The position numbers and the translations under genes were made by a program. From Rhynchosporium graminicola (Eukaryota > Ascomycota > Leotiomycetes > Helotiales > Ploettnerulaceae), in assembly GCA_900074885.1 (NCBI GenBank), contig FJUW01000053.1, forward strand, positions 8,250 to 72,249: a DNA stretch of 64,000 bases, in the 5' to 3' direction. Below are positions 22,442 to 33,673 of this stretch, one piece after another; within the stretch, counting starts at the first letter, position 1; the number at the start of each line of letters is the position of its first letter. The notes beneath the pieces are model-generated. The model ran no database searches, was not told where the DNA came from, and saw nothing but the letters and a program-made list of their open reading frames with translations.

Positions 22442-25069
22442 ATGAATTCCACTGGAGCAAACTATACGCCATTAGAATGTCTCTTGTTATTCCAGTCGCT
22501 GGTGGTTTACGGCAACGAAGACCAGGATTTCGAACGAATTTCAACCCTTCTCGCGAACAACGATTTGGTCAGAAGTGCAGAAACATACGACGCGCAGAGA
22601 TTGAGCGCCGAAGCTCTGCGACAACTGTACCTGCAGCTACTGCGCGATGAATTGAAGGCGGAGGAGGAGGTTCAGGATGAACAGACGTCGAAGAAACGAA
22701 AGCTACCGACACCTCCACTTCCATCGATCAAGGATGCCCAGGAATACAAGGGAAAGCTACCATTTCTGGTGGACAGACTTTACGCAAGATATCGAGAGCA
22801 CACGACCAAGGCGATTCGGGAGGATGAGGAAAGGTATGAAGCTATTCAGAAAGAGATCCGTGAGATCCAGAGAGGAGAATGGGACGAGAGAGTACTGGCA
22901 GAAAGAAGAGCCTCAAATGGAGTCGCTGCGGAGCCACAGAACGGCCCTCAGGAGGGAATAGCTCATGGAAGCAGGCCAGAGTCTATGAAGCTACCATCCA
23001 ACCCAAACTCTCCTCTTCCGTCCCCAAGACCCATTCCTATGGCTATCACCAATGTCTCAAACAACAAAGATGCTGCGCCCAAGTCACCAAGAATGACAGA
23101 TCCTGCTCGAACACAAGGTTATCCACCTCCTCCAAGGCCAGGAAGCATTGGACCCCATGGACCTTCTCCTCTTCAAAGCTATCCGCCTCAACCCTCATCA
23201 GGATTTGGGCAGGGTCAGCCTCAATATCAACAACCTCCCATGCCTCCAGCTGGGTATACTTCTTGGGACACCCTCACGCAGTCTAGTTTCCAAGCACCTC
23301 CTAATTCACAATACAACCAGTATCCGCCACAAAATCAATCCTTACCACCATATCAACCAAGACCGTTCTCCAGTCCTCATGGCGTCCCTCCACCTCAGCC
23401 ACATGTACCATCATCTCCAAAACAACGTCCCGATCAGATCATACTTCCTCCTCCAAATGGTACTCATAGGTCACCCAACTCTCCGGCTATGCCTCTGGAT
23501 GCACTGGCAGATGCCGCTGGTCATCGTGCTCATTCAGGATCTCCCCTAATGCATCCTCATGGAGCTCCCTTGATGCAGTATCCTCATCCTCATCCCCATG
23601 GATCTCCTATGATGCAAAATAGTGCGCAAATATATCCGGGAACCCCAATCATGCAAGGTCCTCCCCCTGGCAATCAACACGCACCTCATCAGCGAACTCC
23701 TGGGAATGGACCTCCATTCAATCCACAGTACATGCCCTTTCAGGGCCCTCAAAACTTCCAGCCACCACCAAATAATCGCACGCCATTTCAACAACCAAAC
23801 AGCACTCCACAGCAGGGCAAAGCATACAGCTCTCCCTACCATGCTGGGGATCGCAAGGATTCGTTTCCTCAGACTCCGTTCCCACGTGGCTTGCCTCGAA
23901 ACAGTACTGGAGGTGGAACAGTGTGGACTCCAAGTGCTTCAGCAGCTACTCCAAAAACCCTGCTTCCTTTCGAAGCTCCTAAGATGGAGTCACTGAGCCC
24001 TGTCTTGGTCCCAGCCAAATTGCCCGAGAAGGAGAAGACACCACAAAAGGCCGAGTCAGCAAAGGCAATTCAATCGGTGGAACAACCAAAGAAGTCCAAA
24101 ACCAAGGTACCTCGGGGAAGTTATCGTGGTCGAGCAGGCAGTACGGCATCATCAGTACTTGCAGGTTCGCACAGAAGTCAATCTGTCATGTCACATGCAG
24201 ACGAGCTGTCACTTGACAACGAGAATATCAATCGAGTCAAGCAAGAAGTTGCCACTCCGGTGGGAATCGATGACACAGGCGATACTACCGCAGATGAACT
24301 CCCACCCCGACATTCTCGAGCCGAACCCTCACCTGCCAAGTCCACCAAAAGGAAACGAGCACCCAGCATCCCCTTCCCGCCCATCGAAGTCAAACCATCT
24401 AATCCTCCCACTCAAGTCCTCTGGACAAGAGCATTCCCCAAAATCTCCTCCTCTGCCTTGGAATCCATTGCCGGACACAAAAACGCCAGCACATTCTCCT
24501 TTCCAGTCAAGGAACGCGATGCCCCAGGCTACAAAAACCTCATCCTTCGCCCTCAAGATCTGAAATCCATTCGCTCCGCAATCCTGGCTGGACAACGTAC
24601 AGCGGCCGCCTTGATCCTCGAAGATCCCTCCCTCAACACCAATCCAAATGCCTCAAGCATCTGGCTCCCCATTTCAGAAGATCTCATCCCACCGAGAGGA
24701 ATCATCAACTACGCCCAGCTCGAAAAAGAACTCATGCGCATTTTCGCCAACGCCATAATGTTCAACGCCGATCCTGACCGTGGAGTCGGACGCAGGTTCA
24801 CGGATAACGGTGGCAACAAAGAAGATGTTTTGGGGTATGAGTTTGATGTTGATGGTATTGTCAAGGACACCAGAGCTATGTTTGCGGATGTTGAGCAGGT
24901 TGTGGGCAGTTTGAGGAGTGCGGAACGGAGGAGTGAAGAACGGAGGAGTGAGGAGACGATGGAGGAGGGTGCTGCTAGAGGGGATGAGGATGATGTTGAT
25001 GAGTTGGCTGGAGATGGAGAATCACATGTTGGGAATACGGGGACGGCGAAGAGACGAAGGAAGGGTTGA
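22442..25069 (+). CDS. Brd8/Bdc1-like bromodomain protein, putative NuA4 histone acetyltransferase subunit
   Basis: Single exon, 875 aa. I start at the ATG 22442 (MNSTGANYTPLECLLLF); the frame is open 23 codons further upstream but only from a GTG. Residues about 5-65 form the conserved N-terminal segment of fungal Brd8-like proteins, followed by a charged helix. The middle (about 180-500) is Pro/Gln/His-rich and low complexity. A bromodomain-like region spans about 665-830 ('KNLILRPQDLKSIRSAI', then 'AQLEKELMRIFANAIMFN'), and nuclear localisation-type basic clusters occur, including KSTKRKRAP and a C-terminal AKRRRKG. In fission yeast Bdc1 and animal Brd8, the family belongs to the NuA4/TIP60 acetyltransferase complex, so a nuclear chromatin role is expected. 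The orthology is by pattern only. Confidence 0.85.
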   Translation: MNSTGANYTPLECLLLFQSLVVYGNEDQDFERISTLLANNDLVRSAETYDAQRLSAEALRQLYLQLLRDELKAEEEVQDEQTSKKRKLPTPPLPSIKDAQEYKGKLPFLVDRLYARYREHTTKAIREDEERYEAIQKEIREIQRGEWDERVLAERRASNGVAAEPQNGPQEGIAHGSRPESMKLPSNPNSPLPSPRPIPMAITNVSNNKDAAPKSPRMTDPARTQGYPPPPRPGSIGPHGPSPLQSYPPQPSSGFGQGQPQYQQPPMPPAGYTSWDTLTQSSFQAPPNSQYNQYPPQNQSLPPYQPRPFSSPHGVPPPQPHVPSSPKQRPDQIILPPPNGTHRSPNSPAMPLDALADAAGHRAHSGSPLMHPHGAPLMQYPHPHPHGSPMMQNSAQIYPGTPIMQGPPPGNQHAPHQRTPGNGPPFNPQYMPFQGPQNFQPPPNNRTPFQQPNSTPQQGKAYSSPYHAGDRKDSFPQTPFPRGLPRNSTGGGTVWTPSASAATPKTLLPFEAPKMESLSPVLVPAKLPEKEKTPQKAESAKAIQSVEQPKKSKTKVPRGSYRGRAGSTASSVLAGSHRSQSVMSHADELSLDNENINRVKQEVATPVGIDDTGDTTADELPPRHSRAEPSPAKSTKRKRAPSIPFPPIEVKPSNPPTQVLWTRAFPKISSSALESIAGHKNASTFSFPVKERDAPGYKNLILRPQDLKSIRSAILAGQRTAAALILEDPSLNTNPNASSIWLPISEDLIPPRGIINYAQLEKELMRIFANAIMFNADPDRGVGRRFTDNGGNKEDVLGYEFDVDGIVKDTRAMFADVEQVVGSLRSAERRSEERRSEETMEEGAARGDEDDVDELAGDGESHVGNTGTAKRRRKG

Positions 25070-26426
25070 GCTGTATTCGGGATACGATACGTGAATTGTA
25101 GTTTTATAGAACTGTAATCAACACCTGGCGATGAGCCGAATATTCTGTTCTTGTCCTCACACCCTTTGCGAGCCCTGTAACCGTGTTGAAGTGGTAAGAT
25201 GGGGATCGAGGCGAACATGGCTCTGGAGATACTGACATGCTGAAGATACTCATCCTGAGCGAAGTCCAGCTCGTCTTTCTTCTCGACTACTTCCATTCCT
25301 GGTCCAAACAAGACTCGGACTTGTACTATTCCATTCAGCTTCGATACATCGCTGGAGTTCTCTTAGATTCTCCAATTGTCACTTCTCGCTTCTCTTCGCT
25401 TAGCAATCCATTTATTTTGGCCCGTCCACCTCGAGCCTTTGGCCGCAAATCCAGGGCCTCGGCATCCCGGAGGAGGTAAAAACAATCTCCAGCAACGCAG
25501 CCAAGCCAGCCAGCACATTTTGCCGTACATACATCCTTAGTACTACGGAATGTACAACCCAAGACCGAGTTGAGCGAGTCTTGAAATCTCTGCATAAAAA
25601 GCCTCACGATGGCGGCAGGCGAAGGCGAAGGCGTATCCCATGTTCCCGCCCCCGGCCTTGTTTCCGCTCCCGTCCACGTGCCGTCGCAAGATGTTCCGTT
25701 CCACTTGGCACACTAGGCTTTACGTAAAGCGCCATCAATGCAAGAACTATGGGGTAATACGGTAATACTGTGGGGTAATATGATGCAAGAAGCGCGGAAC
25801 GCACTGGAGCGGGGTTAGTCAATGGTATGTATGATTTATAACAGCTGGACGAGGTGATTGGCTGGAGGCAGGCTTGGCGCATTTTGGGGAATTTAAGAGC
25901 AAGGTCACGACATAGGGGGAGAGGTATTTGTGCTGGTGGTGCTGAGGGAGGGAGTTTGTGGTGAGGAGGTACGATTTATAATAGTTGGGGAGGGAGGGAC
26001 ATTCATTGGATCTTGTGCTTGTGCTTGGGCTTGGGCTTGGTTGGGCCTGGAGCTTGGATGGCATGTGAGGTGTGACCAGGCTGGAAGCTCGGAGGCACGG
26101 TGATGTTTCAATGGTGACGAGGATGGCGAGGAGGCTATTTCTGGTCATTCAGACGTTCCGTTTAATGATACATAGTCGGTAGGTAGGGATGATTCTATGC
26201 CTTGCATCGTGAGGAAAGGGGGGATTTTTTTTCATATAAGATGGACCTACCTGGTGAGTTTCAATGGCTTTAAACTGATAGTCAACAAACGGGCTTTGAG
26301 GTTATCGTGAGTTCTTGGGTTGGTTTGTTTATTCTTCGCCTCTCGATCTTCGGACTTCTTGTGTTCTGTCATCCATTCTGTATACCTCTCACTATCACTC
26401 CTCAATCCTCAATCCTCAATCTCAAG
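25070..26426. other. intergenic region between bromodomain and F-box genes
   Basis: Contains the 3' end of the bromodomain gene, a hexamer-like repeat (variants of gcttgt/gcttgg) at about 26011-26046, and the 5' leader of the F-box gene with ctcaatc repeats just before its ATG. Short minus-strand frames here show no family features. Confidence 0.5.
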
Positions 26427-27989
26427 ATGACTTCCATCTCGTTCATGGACTGGGTTTCCAGCGTGAAAGGTGCTCCATCTCATGCCGTCGGCTCATCTCC
26501 TCTCGAACGTCTCCCTACAGAACTTCTAAACAGAATACTCCTCTACGTCGCCGCTCCAATCCCAATAAAAGGATGGATGCCTCATATCTTGCCAGGTACG
26601 TCTTCCTCTCCAAGTTAGCAGATTGGAAGTTAATATTACCTAGGCGATAATCACAGCTCGCCGAGTTCACTTCTACCATGTCTCCTCGTTTCGCACCGCA
26701 TCCACGACATCGCCCTATTCATCATGTACCGCTCACCTAACATCAAAACCTCAAAACCCTCATCAATCACACGTTTCTTCGATATCCTACAGCGAAATCC
26801 CGGATTGAAGTCGTTAACCCGGACATTTGACATCACACGTTGTACTCCATCGAATTTCAGCTTCACCACCAACCATCTATCTCATCTCCCCCAACTGAGA
26901 GATCTCCGTTTATCACTCAGCCACATCAAAGACATCTCCATCCTTCACGAATTACTATTCAAACTACCAGATCTCGAATCACTTACCCTGGATATCAGCA
27001 GATTGCATGAAAACGTGTCAATGCTGAGAGGTGCATTCGACAGCACCAGCTTACCAAACACACAATACAGCACCCTCAACTCCCTAAAACTTATCGATGT
27101 TTCCGGAACGGGCGGTCTACAGATCCCCGGCGTGCTGGAGTCTTTGCTCCCACGAATGAGCAGGTTACGCATTCTAGACGTCAACAGAACATGTGTCACG
27201 GTCTCGGCTCTCTCATCCCTTCCCCCCACAGCGAAACTAACCCATCTCAACATCTGGGGCTGTCTCGACCTCGATCTGGACGATCTCGTCAATTTCCTCG
27301 TTTCCCATCCGGGGGTTAGGAACACGCTCCGTGTATTAAAAGCAGGATCCATCGCCGACGCGGCTCCCCTTGGCGAACGACAAATCAACACGCTCCTCGC
27401 CTCCGCACCACCAACACTGCGCTCTCTCGATCTATCGCTGTCGAACATGGGACCGTCCAACATCCCGCATCTGCAGCGTCTCTGCCGCGCTCAACTCTCA
27501 GAACTGAGCGTGGGCCGTAATCTCTCGCTGTGCGATATCGAAGACATGCTGCTGAGACCGCATTACGAGTTCCGGGATTTAATGATCCAAGAGGAAGAGG
27601 AGGAAGAAGAAGAAGAAGAGGAGGAAGACGAGGAAGCAGAAGCGACGAAAGAAGGAGACGCACAGGAAACCATGTCTGAGCCGATGAGGAATGCGCTTGC
27701 TGTGTGCAGATTACGACGACGTTTGGATTCTGTGGTTTCGAGGAGAGGGGTACAGATGTCGAGGTCGAGGCCCGGGTCGAGGCTGAGGTATTTGAATTTG
27801 AGTTCGATGGTGGTGGAGGAGCAGGGCTTGATCGCGCAGTCGGTGATACTTGGGAGGGAGAGCGGAGTCGAGGTCGTGGATGTGTCGGGTTTTTCGTGGG
27901 AGGATTGGGGGGTTCTGAAGAGGGTGTGTAGGGCCGTTGGGTGGAGGGAACGGTGGGAGGGGAGGAGGGTTTGGGTTGAGAGGCTGTGA
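26427..27989 (+). CDS. F-box and leucine-rich-repeat-like protein
   Basis: Two exons, 26427-26595 and 26644-27989, 504 aa. The 48-bp intron (GTACGT...CTAG) is required: exon 1 would otherwise end shortly after the F-box, and the spliced frame continues smoothly into 'LVSHRIHDIALFIMYRS'. An F-box lies at residues 25-45 ('LERLPTELLNRILLYV'), followed by irregular leucine-rich repeats ('LPQLRDLRLSLSHI', 'LPDLESLTLDISRL'). An acidic run of about 20 residues, mostly Glu, sits near 371-391, encoded by a GAG/GAA repeat that may vary in length. F-box proteins recruit substrates to SCF ubiquitin ligases; the target is unknown. It converges with the dioxygenase gene downstream. Confidence 0.85.
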
Positions 27990-28648
27990 TCGGTATGGGA
28001 GGGTGAGGGGGGTGGATGTGAGATGTTTGGTTTGGAAAGGAGTTTAAAAAAGGGAAAAAAGTGATGGCCTTGCATTTAGAGGCTGGAATGGGGAAGCATC
28101 TTGCTGGAGTTTCGAATTTGAGTGGCGTATTGTGGACAGGTTGGGAGTGGTGTTGAAAAGTTGTAATATATAAATTCCGATGGTTATACTGTATGCCCCA
28201 AGTAGAAAGATGAGGCAAGGTTTCAGTGTGAACTGAACTTCAAACATTCCTAGCTTGCAGATGTTGAGTTGGCTTAGGCAGTATTTGATATTCGGAGCTG
28301 GAGCATTCCCGAGCGTTCTCATCGATATACATGTCTGGATTGAAACGGCATAGCCTCTTCTTTTACTCTATCCTCATAGTTGGTTTTTGGCGAGAAAAAG
28401 GGGCAAAGTTTATTTAAATGGTGATGAAAATCGTTGCTCTCTGCTCCAAATTGCCATAATATCGAGCAATGGCTGATTGCTCACTTGATGACTTGGTTAC
28501 ATAGACAAACGCCTGCCCATTACTGCAAATGCAAACGCAACTCCAGATCCAAAAGCAAACGACAATGACACCCAACAAGATCATTGTAACCTTTTCCAAA
28601 AGAATCCGAGTACTCTCTTCATAATCCTCATTCCGTGGGAAACTTTCC
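27990..28648. other. convergent intergenic region
   Basis: Shared 3' flank of the F-box gene (plus) and the dioxygenase gene (minus). Short frames only; nothing recognised. Confidence 0.6.
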
Positions 28649-29663
28649 TCACTGCAAGAAAGTCGGCGGAACATCCGGTCCTAAACACCCAGTCAGTACA
28701 TCTCCAATCTCCCAAACGCCGTCAGAAGCACTCACCCCACACATGCAAGTTATCCGGCGCCGCCTCCGTCCTACTCACCTCCGTCTCACCATTCACCAAA
28801 TCGCCATCGACATAATGCTCCAGAATAAAGCCACTCGGATCGAACCAATAATCAAAAATCTGACTGCCCATCACATGCCTACCCACGCCCCAGCAATTCT
28901 CATACCCCCTCTCCTTCAACCAATTATGGCCCAACATCTGGACATCGAAATCAAAGATCTCGAAACTGGAATGATGGACGTGGAATCGCGGCCCGGCGAA
29001 GAAGAAGAAGCAGTGATGGTCCACGAATTCAGCACCACGGTCCAGATGCAGGAAGGTGGTTATGTCTTCGCCGGTTGAGGGGGAGTAGACGAGTTCCGTC
29101 GGTTTGAAATTGAAGGTCGAGATGTAGAATTCGAAAGCCTTGTTGTAATCCGTGACGCAGAGGCCGAAATGTCCCAGTTTATGGATTGGCGCGGGGCCTT
29201 TCTTGAAGCGCTGCGTTTTGTTCACGGGTCGGTTCTTGTGCGTGGGGAAATTGTAGGCCAGCTCGGGGAAGGTCTCGGTAATTTCGACGGGCGTTTGACC
29301 GTATACGAGATGCCATGGACATTTATCCACTGGTTCGTAGAATGTGACTCTCTTCCCGCCCCCAGGAGCATCTGAATCGTGTATTGGCGTCGCATTCGGG
29401 AGAGAAGTTGCCAGTTCTAGATCTTCCATGGATTCAACTACGAATGCGGCTCCTCCGAATTTGTCTTCGTCTTCTTTCGATGCACAGATTGTGAATGGTT
29501 CGTTGCCATATCCGCGGTAGTATATCTGGTTCGAGGTCTTTTGGCATGGACTGAAACCGAAGTCTAGGAGGAATTTATTGGCTGCTTCAAGGTTCTTGTG
29601 TGTGTAGTAGACGTGAGCGAGTCGGACGAGGTTGATTTTCTGTTTTGAGGCTGATGGAGACAT
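28649..29663 (-). CDS. extradiol-type ring-cleavage dioxygenase (vicinal oxygen chelate superfamily)
   Basis: Two exons on the minus strand, 29663-28736 and 28680-28649, 319 aa. The 55-bp intron (GTGAGT...TTTAG, branch TACTGAC) near the 3' end replaces a spurious ...GECF terminus by ...HVWGPDVPPTFLQ, an ending typical of these enzymes. Two glyoxalase-fold modules: N-terminal ('LAHVYYTHKNLEAANKFL', residues 15-32) and catalytic C-terminal. Likely iron ligands are H165 (in KLGHFGLCV), H230 or H231 (in VHHSSFE) and E282 (in FILEHYVDGD). Known relatives open catechol-like rings next to the diol; the substrate here cannot be read from sequence. No targeting signal is seen, so it is probably cytosolic. 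Confidence 0.87.
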
Positions 29664-30266
29664 CGTGGGAGGTGGTTGGGTTCGTGATGGCGGGGTAGCT
29701 CTTTGGATTGCGGAGAGAATAGCAATTCTTCACAGTTCACAGCAAGAGATACATGGCCTTATATATGCTCAAGTGATTCCATTTACCGTCATGTCCACCG
29801 CCCTTCCATCTGCATGTTTGGATCTAAGACGTGAGACTTCTATTTGTCTCCAACGAGACAGGAGTGAGGTTAAGCATGTGGGACTAGATGTGGGGTAGAC
29901 GTTGTATGTGCCGTGCGGATATTGCGGATTTAATGTTGATTGGGGGGATGTTTGAAGATCTGACCCTTGGGGAAGTACCGAAATGCGGGGAAATTGTATA
30001 ACACAAATGACCTTGACCTCGAATATTTATACGTACATTATGCCGTGTCTTGATCGTCAGATAAGCACCTTCTGTTGGACTTGATGCCGGTCTTACATAA
30101 CTATGTTGCTCGCTGTAAAGTCTTGTGGCTGAGAATCCGGGTGATGGTCGAGCAGGGAGGAACCGAGATCAATGGGGATTGAAAAGGCTAGCAAGATGTC
30201 TTTGGAAAGCGAATTTGATTTGAGCGCCGGCACAAGCAAGATGATGGAGCAATCATGAACTGCATC
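29664..30266. other. intergenic region upstream of the dioxygenase gene
   Basis: Carries the dioxygenase promoter (minus-strand gene) and the 3' flank of the aminotransferase gene. No gene recognised. Confidence 0.6.
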
Positions 30267-31788
30267 TCATTTCAGCGCATCTTGATACCGGATGATGAAT
30301 CCACGAGTCGATTCTACGAATTTAACAACATGCTCCTTGGTCAGCTCCAGATTCAAGGTTATAAATCCTCGCGCCGCAATGTAGATGCCACAGCTAAGCA
30401 TATAATGCCAAAACAAAGACAATAAGATCTTCTCGCTCGGGCCGTAAAAGTGTACGGCGAGCATGCTTCCCTGACCCGTGACACCCATCGAGTTCTTCTG
30501 GAGCTGAGATGCAGGAATCCTCTTCCCACTCGGCACAATACCGTAGAACGGACATTCAAGTTCCCTCTTCTCTGCTGTGAAAGATATCGATTTCGATCCA
30601 GCCCTGAGAGCCCGAATCTCGTACTCGAGAAGCAGATCCTCGATACTGTGTCGTAATTCGTTACCGAGGGCATTCAGTCTTTCTACCTCCGCCTCGTTAT
30701 AGATATCCAAACCAACACATCCAGCAGCCATGGTGACAACGTTATTGTTAAACGTCCCCGAATGTCCCAGCACACCAATTTGTGGGTCAAACTGGCTCAT
30801 AACATCCCTCCGGCCGCCAAAAGCACCGAATGTCATTCCTCCTCCAACCCATTTCCCAAGCGTGATGAGGTCAGGCTTCAGTCCTAGGGATGCTGAGAAT
30901 CCATGATAAGCCAACCGAGATGTCATCACTTCGTCCATGATGAACAAAGCTCCAAGCTCGTGTGCGGTAGTGTTCAGAAAATGCAGGAATTCTGGGTTCC
31001 CCACAACGCACCCGCCACTTCCTTGAACCCCTTCCACGAGTATCGCAGCCGAGGAACCACGGGGAATAAATGATAAAGCTGATTTCGTACCTTCGATGTC
31101 GTTGTATGGTGCGAGTACGAAGTCGTGAGGGAGGTTTGTGTTGATGGCGTTAAGAGATAAAGGGAATGAGAGGGTTCCGCCGTGATATCCATTCTTCAAG
31201 ACGAGGATATTCTTGCGCTTCGTGAAAGCCACGGCAGCGGCTAGAGCCATGGTGTTTGATTCTGTACCAGAATTCGTGAAGCGGACGAGTTCGATGCCAG
31301 ATGGAGCGAACCTTCGAGTGACCTTTCTCGCTAGTTCTCTCTCATAAAGATTCGGACCTCCAAAGTTCCAGCCTATCCCCATCGCCTCTCGAACAGCCTC
31401 TTTGATCTTCTTATTCGAATGACCATAGATACCGGCTGTATACTCGCCCAGAAAATCCACGTACACCTTTCCGTCCAGACTAGTCAATTCTGCCCCTTCC
31501 CCACGTGCTAAGCGAAGTCAACAAAAAGCCATTTTAGACAATCAAGGTGGGTACTATACAGAATGTGATGGGAAAGGGACTGGTGTGTAAAACCGTTCTT
31601 GTATTCCCTCCTGGAAAATCGAGACACGCTTCGTCATGAGCTTCTAAGCTTTTGCAATTCATGAGGCTATATTCTTGTTGCACGGTTACTAGGGAGGATA
31701 GGAGAGCTTCTGGGGATGTTCCGCCAGTTGAATCGACCCTGGTTAGAGGGTTATCAGAATCGATGATCATGCCATCGCTGAATGACAT
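30267..31788 (-). CDS. class III PLP-dependent aminotransferase, glutamate-1-semialdehyde aminomutase-like
   Basis: Two exons on the minus strand, 31788-31560 and 31507-30267, 489 aa, with a 52-bp intron (GTATAG...CTTAG). Splicing joins 'PGGNTRTVLHTSPFPITF' to 'SRGEGAELTSLDGKVYVDF', the usual contiguous N-terminal sequence of the family; without it the gene would lack an ATG. PLP-site features: SGTE at about 156-159, NGYHGG near 182-187, D268 in MDEVMTSR, and the Schiff-base K295 in 'LITLGKWVGGGMTFGAFGG'. True GSAM makes 5-aminolevulinate in the C5 pathway of plants and bacteria. Fungi use ALA synthase instead, so the role of such fungal paralogues is uncertain; an omega-amino acid or beta-amino acid transaminase is equally possible. 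It is divergent from the DUF2470 gene. Confidence 0.87.
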
Positions 31789-32109
31789 GGCTAACCCCAA
31801 CTGTCACCTTCTACAGGATAAAAGCTATCGAACGGCGAATGCAAAAATAACAGAGGAATAATTCTGTAAGTTGTGGTGAGCATCGTGGAGTGGCCGACAT
31901 TTAATAGCCAGTCCATCTCCAAAATATCGGCTCTTGGGAATCTGCTCTCGGGTTTCGCTTATTCGAGACCCGAGCCAACAGGAAGGGAACGACTATTAAT
32001 CCGTACCGAGGTAGAATACCGATGTCCTCAAGCTATTAACCTCACAGCACCTCTAATCGAAATTATACTTCCTAAAACTTCACAATCGCAGATTCAACCC
32101 GCCAATTAA
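31789..32109. promoter_or_regulatory. 321-bp divergent promoter between the aminotransferase and DUF2470 genes
   Basis: The start codons of the two divergent genes are 321 bp apart, leaving room for a shared control region. I see no clear TATA box or a recognisable factor site. The region contains a palindrome-like 'gggtttcgcttattcgagaccc' stretch around 31951-31972 (partial arms gggt..c/gagaccc). The promoter function is inferred from position only. Confidence 0.5.
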
Positions 32110-32787
32110 ATGGCAGACACGCCCCAAATTGAAGCTGCCCAAGCGCGCATCATTAAACACATGAACGCAGACCACGCCGACTCTCTGTCCCTCTACCTCC
32201 AACACTTCCACAAACTCTCTCCGCGAACCGCCGACGGAGCAGGCATTTCGTCCATCAGCCTCTCCTCAATGACACTCAGAACAACCAACGGCAACTCCTA
32301 CAAGATCCCCTTCAATCCCGCCATGAGATCTTTCTCCGAAGCTCGCCAAAGAAGTGTCGAGTTAGACCGCGAAGCGCGAAATGGGCTAGGGTTATCCACG
32401 ATTCAAATCACTGAATACGAACCGCCGAGACAGCCTGCGCAGGTCATTCTATTCGGAGTCCTTTCATTCACATGGCTGGCGATCATATTCCAGCGGCAGA
32501 TCGTGCCGGGAAGTCTGGCGCATGATGTAGTGGCAGCGGTGTTCCCTGGAGGTGCTGAGATGTTCGTGTCGATTGTTCGCAAGTTGACGGTTCCGTTCGT
32601 TGGGATCCATGTTGTGGAGAGCGTGTTGTTTGATCGGTTGAAGTTGAGCAAACATGGCGTGAAGAGAGGAAGTGGGCTGTGGTGGATGTGGATTGGTAGT
32701 ACGCTCATTGAGGGATTTGGGTGTTTCAAGAGGATCAATGAGACGATTGATAGGAAGATGAAGGAGTTGGAGAAGGCGAAGCATTGA
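32110..32787 (+). CDS. DUF2470-domain integral membrane protein
   Basis: Single exon, 225 aa, ATG at 32110. Residues about 8-92 match the DUF2470 pattern ('RIIKHMNADHADSLSLYLQHF' start, with the H-M-N-x-D-H core). DUF2470 is found at the end of HugZ-type haem-utilisation proteins and in the plant glutamyl-tRNA-reductase-binding protein. The C-terminal half has hydrophobic segments near 108-128, 158-176 and 188-205, with 'GLWWMWIGSTLIEGFGCF', a layout seen in fungal DUF2470 proteins, so it is probably anchored in an internal membrane. The role in fungi is unknown. It starts 321 bp from the divergent aminotransferase. Confidence 0.8.
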   Translation: MADTPQIEAAQARIIKHMNADHADSLSLYLQHFHKLSPRTADGAGISSISLSSMTLRTTNGNSYKIPFNPAMRSFSEARQRSVELDREARNGLGLSTIQITEYEPPRQPAQVILFGVLSFTWLAIIFQRQIVPGSLAHDVVAAVFPGGAEMFVSIVRKLTVPFVGIHVVESVLFDRLKLSKHGVKRGSGLWWMWIGSTLIEGFGCFKRINETIDRKMKELEKAKH

Positions 32788-33673
32788 TGGCGAGGGTATG
32801 TTGGCTCGTGGGGTATGGAAGTATGGTGGAGGATCAAGATAACATTTCACACATATCAGGTGCTGTTTCCTCCCAGACGTGGTTGCAAATACTCAAGCCT
32901 TGGAGCGATGATTTGTTATTGCAAATTTGGCCCAGGAAGATGACTTGAGCAATGTCTCTGTGACTTCTGTAGGTGGTAATTGGGGCAGAATGGTATTTTT
33001 GGCTGGGAATCGGCTGGCTTGTATTTTGTTGATATTGTGCTCATATCTTGCTACAGACATTGAACTCTCAGTGATTAGAATCATGAAATAAACAAAATTC
33101 TTTCTTCTCAATGTTCGTTCTTGAAGCTACGTACGTACAAATCGATTCAAAGCAAGCGCTTAAACATCTCTTATCATAACGATCGCTTTCTGTCATCAAA
33201 ATTATATCAAGTGAGTATGCCTTGTAAGGAATCAGCAAACAATGTATGAAACGCCTCCCCTTCTTTTTCACTTGCTCATATTCACCTTCATCTTTTTTTT
33301 GTCACTACCTCTACCTCATCAAATGTATTGATTATCTCGCTCGCTCCTTCTCCTCGTTTGGCAGCCACACACACGCGCAAACAAATATATTGTTCTTCAA
33401 CGACAGAGCTCCGTCTCTCCCTCTACCTCCCACTCTGACGGCGCTTCGATACCCGGAAGCGAACCAAGAAAGCAAAGCAGCTCAAAGATCGAGATCGAGA
33501 TCCAAGTACTCGAACCTCAAGTCACCTCAAAGGACAACGCCAACCTCTACATCATCTCCTCACTAAATACCAACGAACATCCACCTTCCTACGATCTCTC
33601 GACCCCAGGATCTCACCACCTCACCTCACCTCGCCATCTCCCTCACAGGCATCTCCCTCACCAGCACTCAGAA
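32788..33673. other. intergenic region and probable leader of the Gly-rich gene
   Basis: No recognised gene. From about 33420 the sequence becomes C/T-rich with repeated 'ctcacctcacctcac' and 'atctccctcac' motifs running to the ATG at 33674, typical of a fungal core promoter and 5' leader. Confidence 0.5.
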
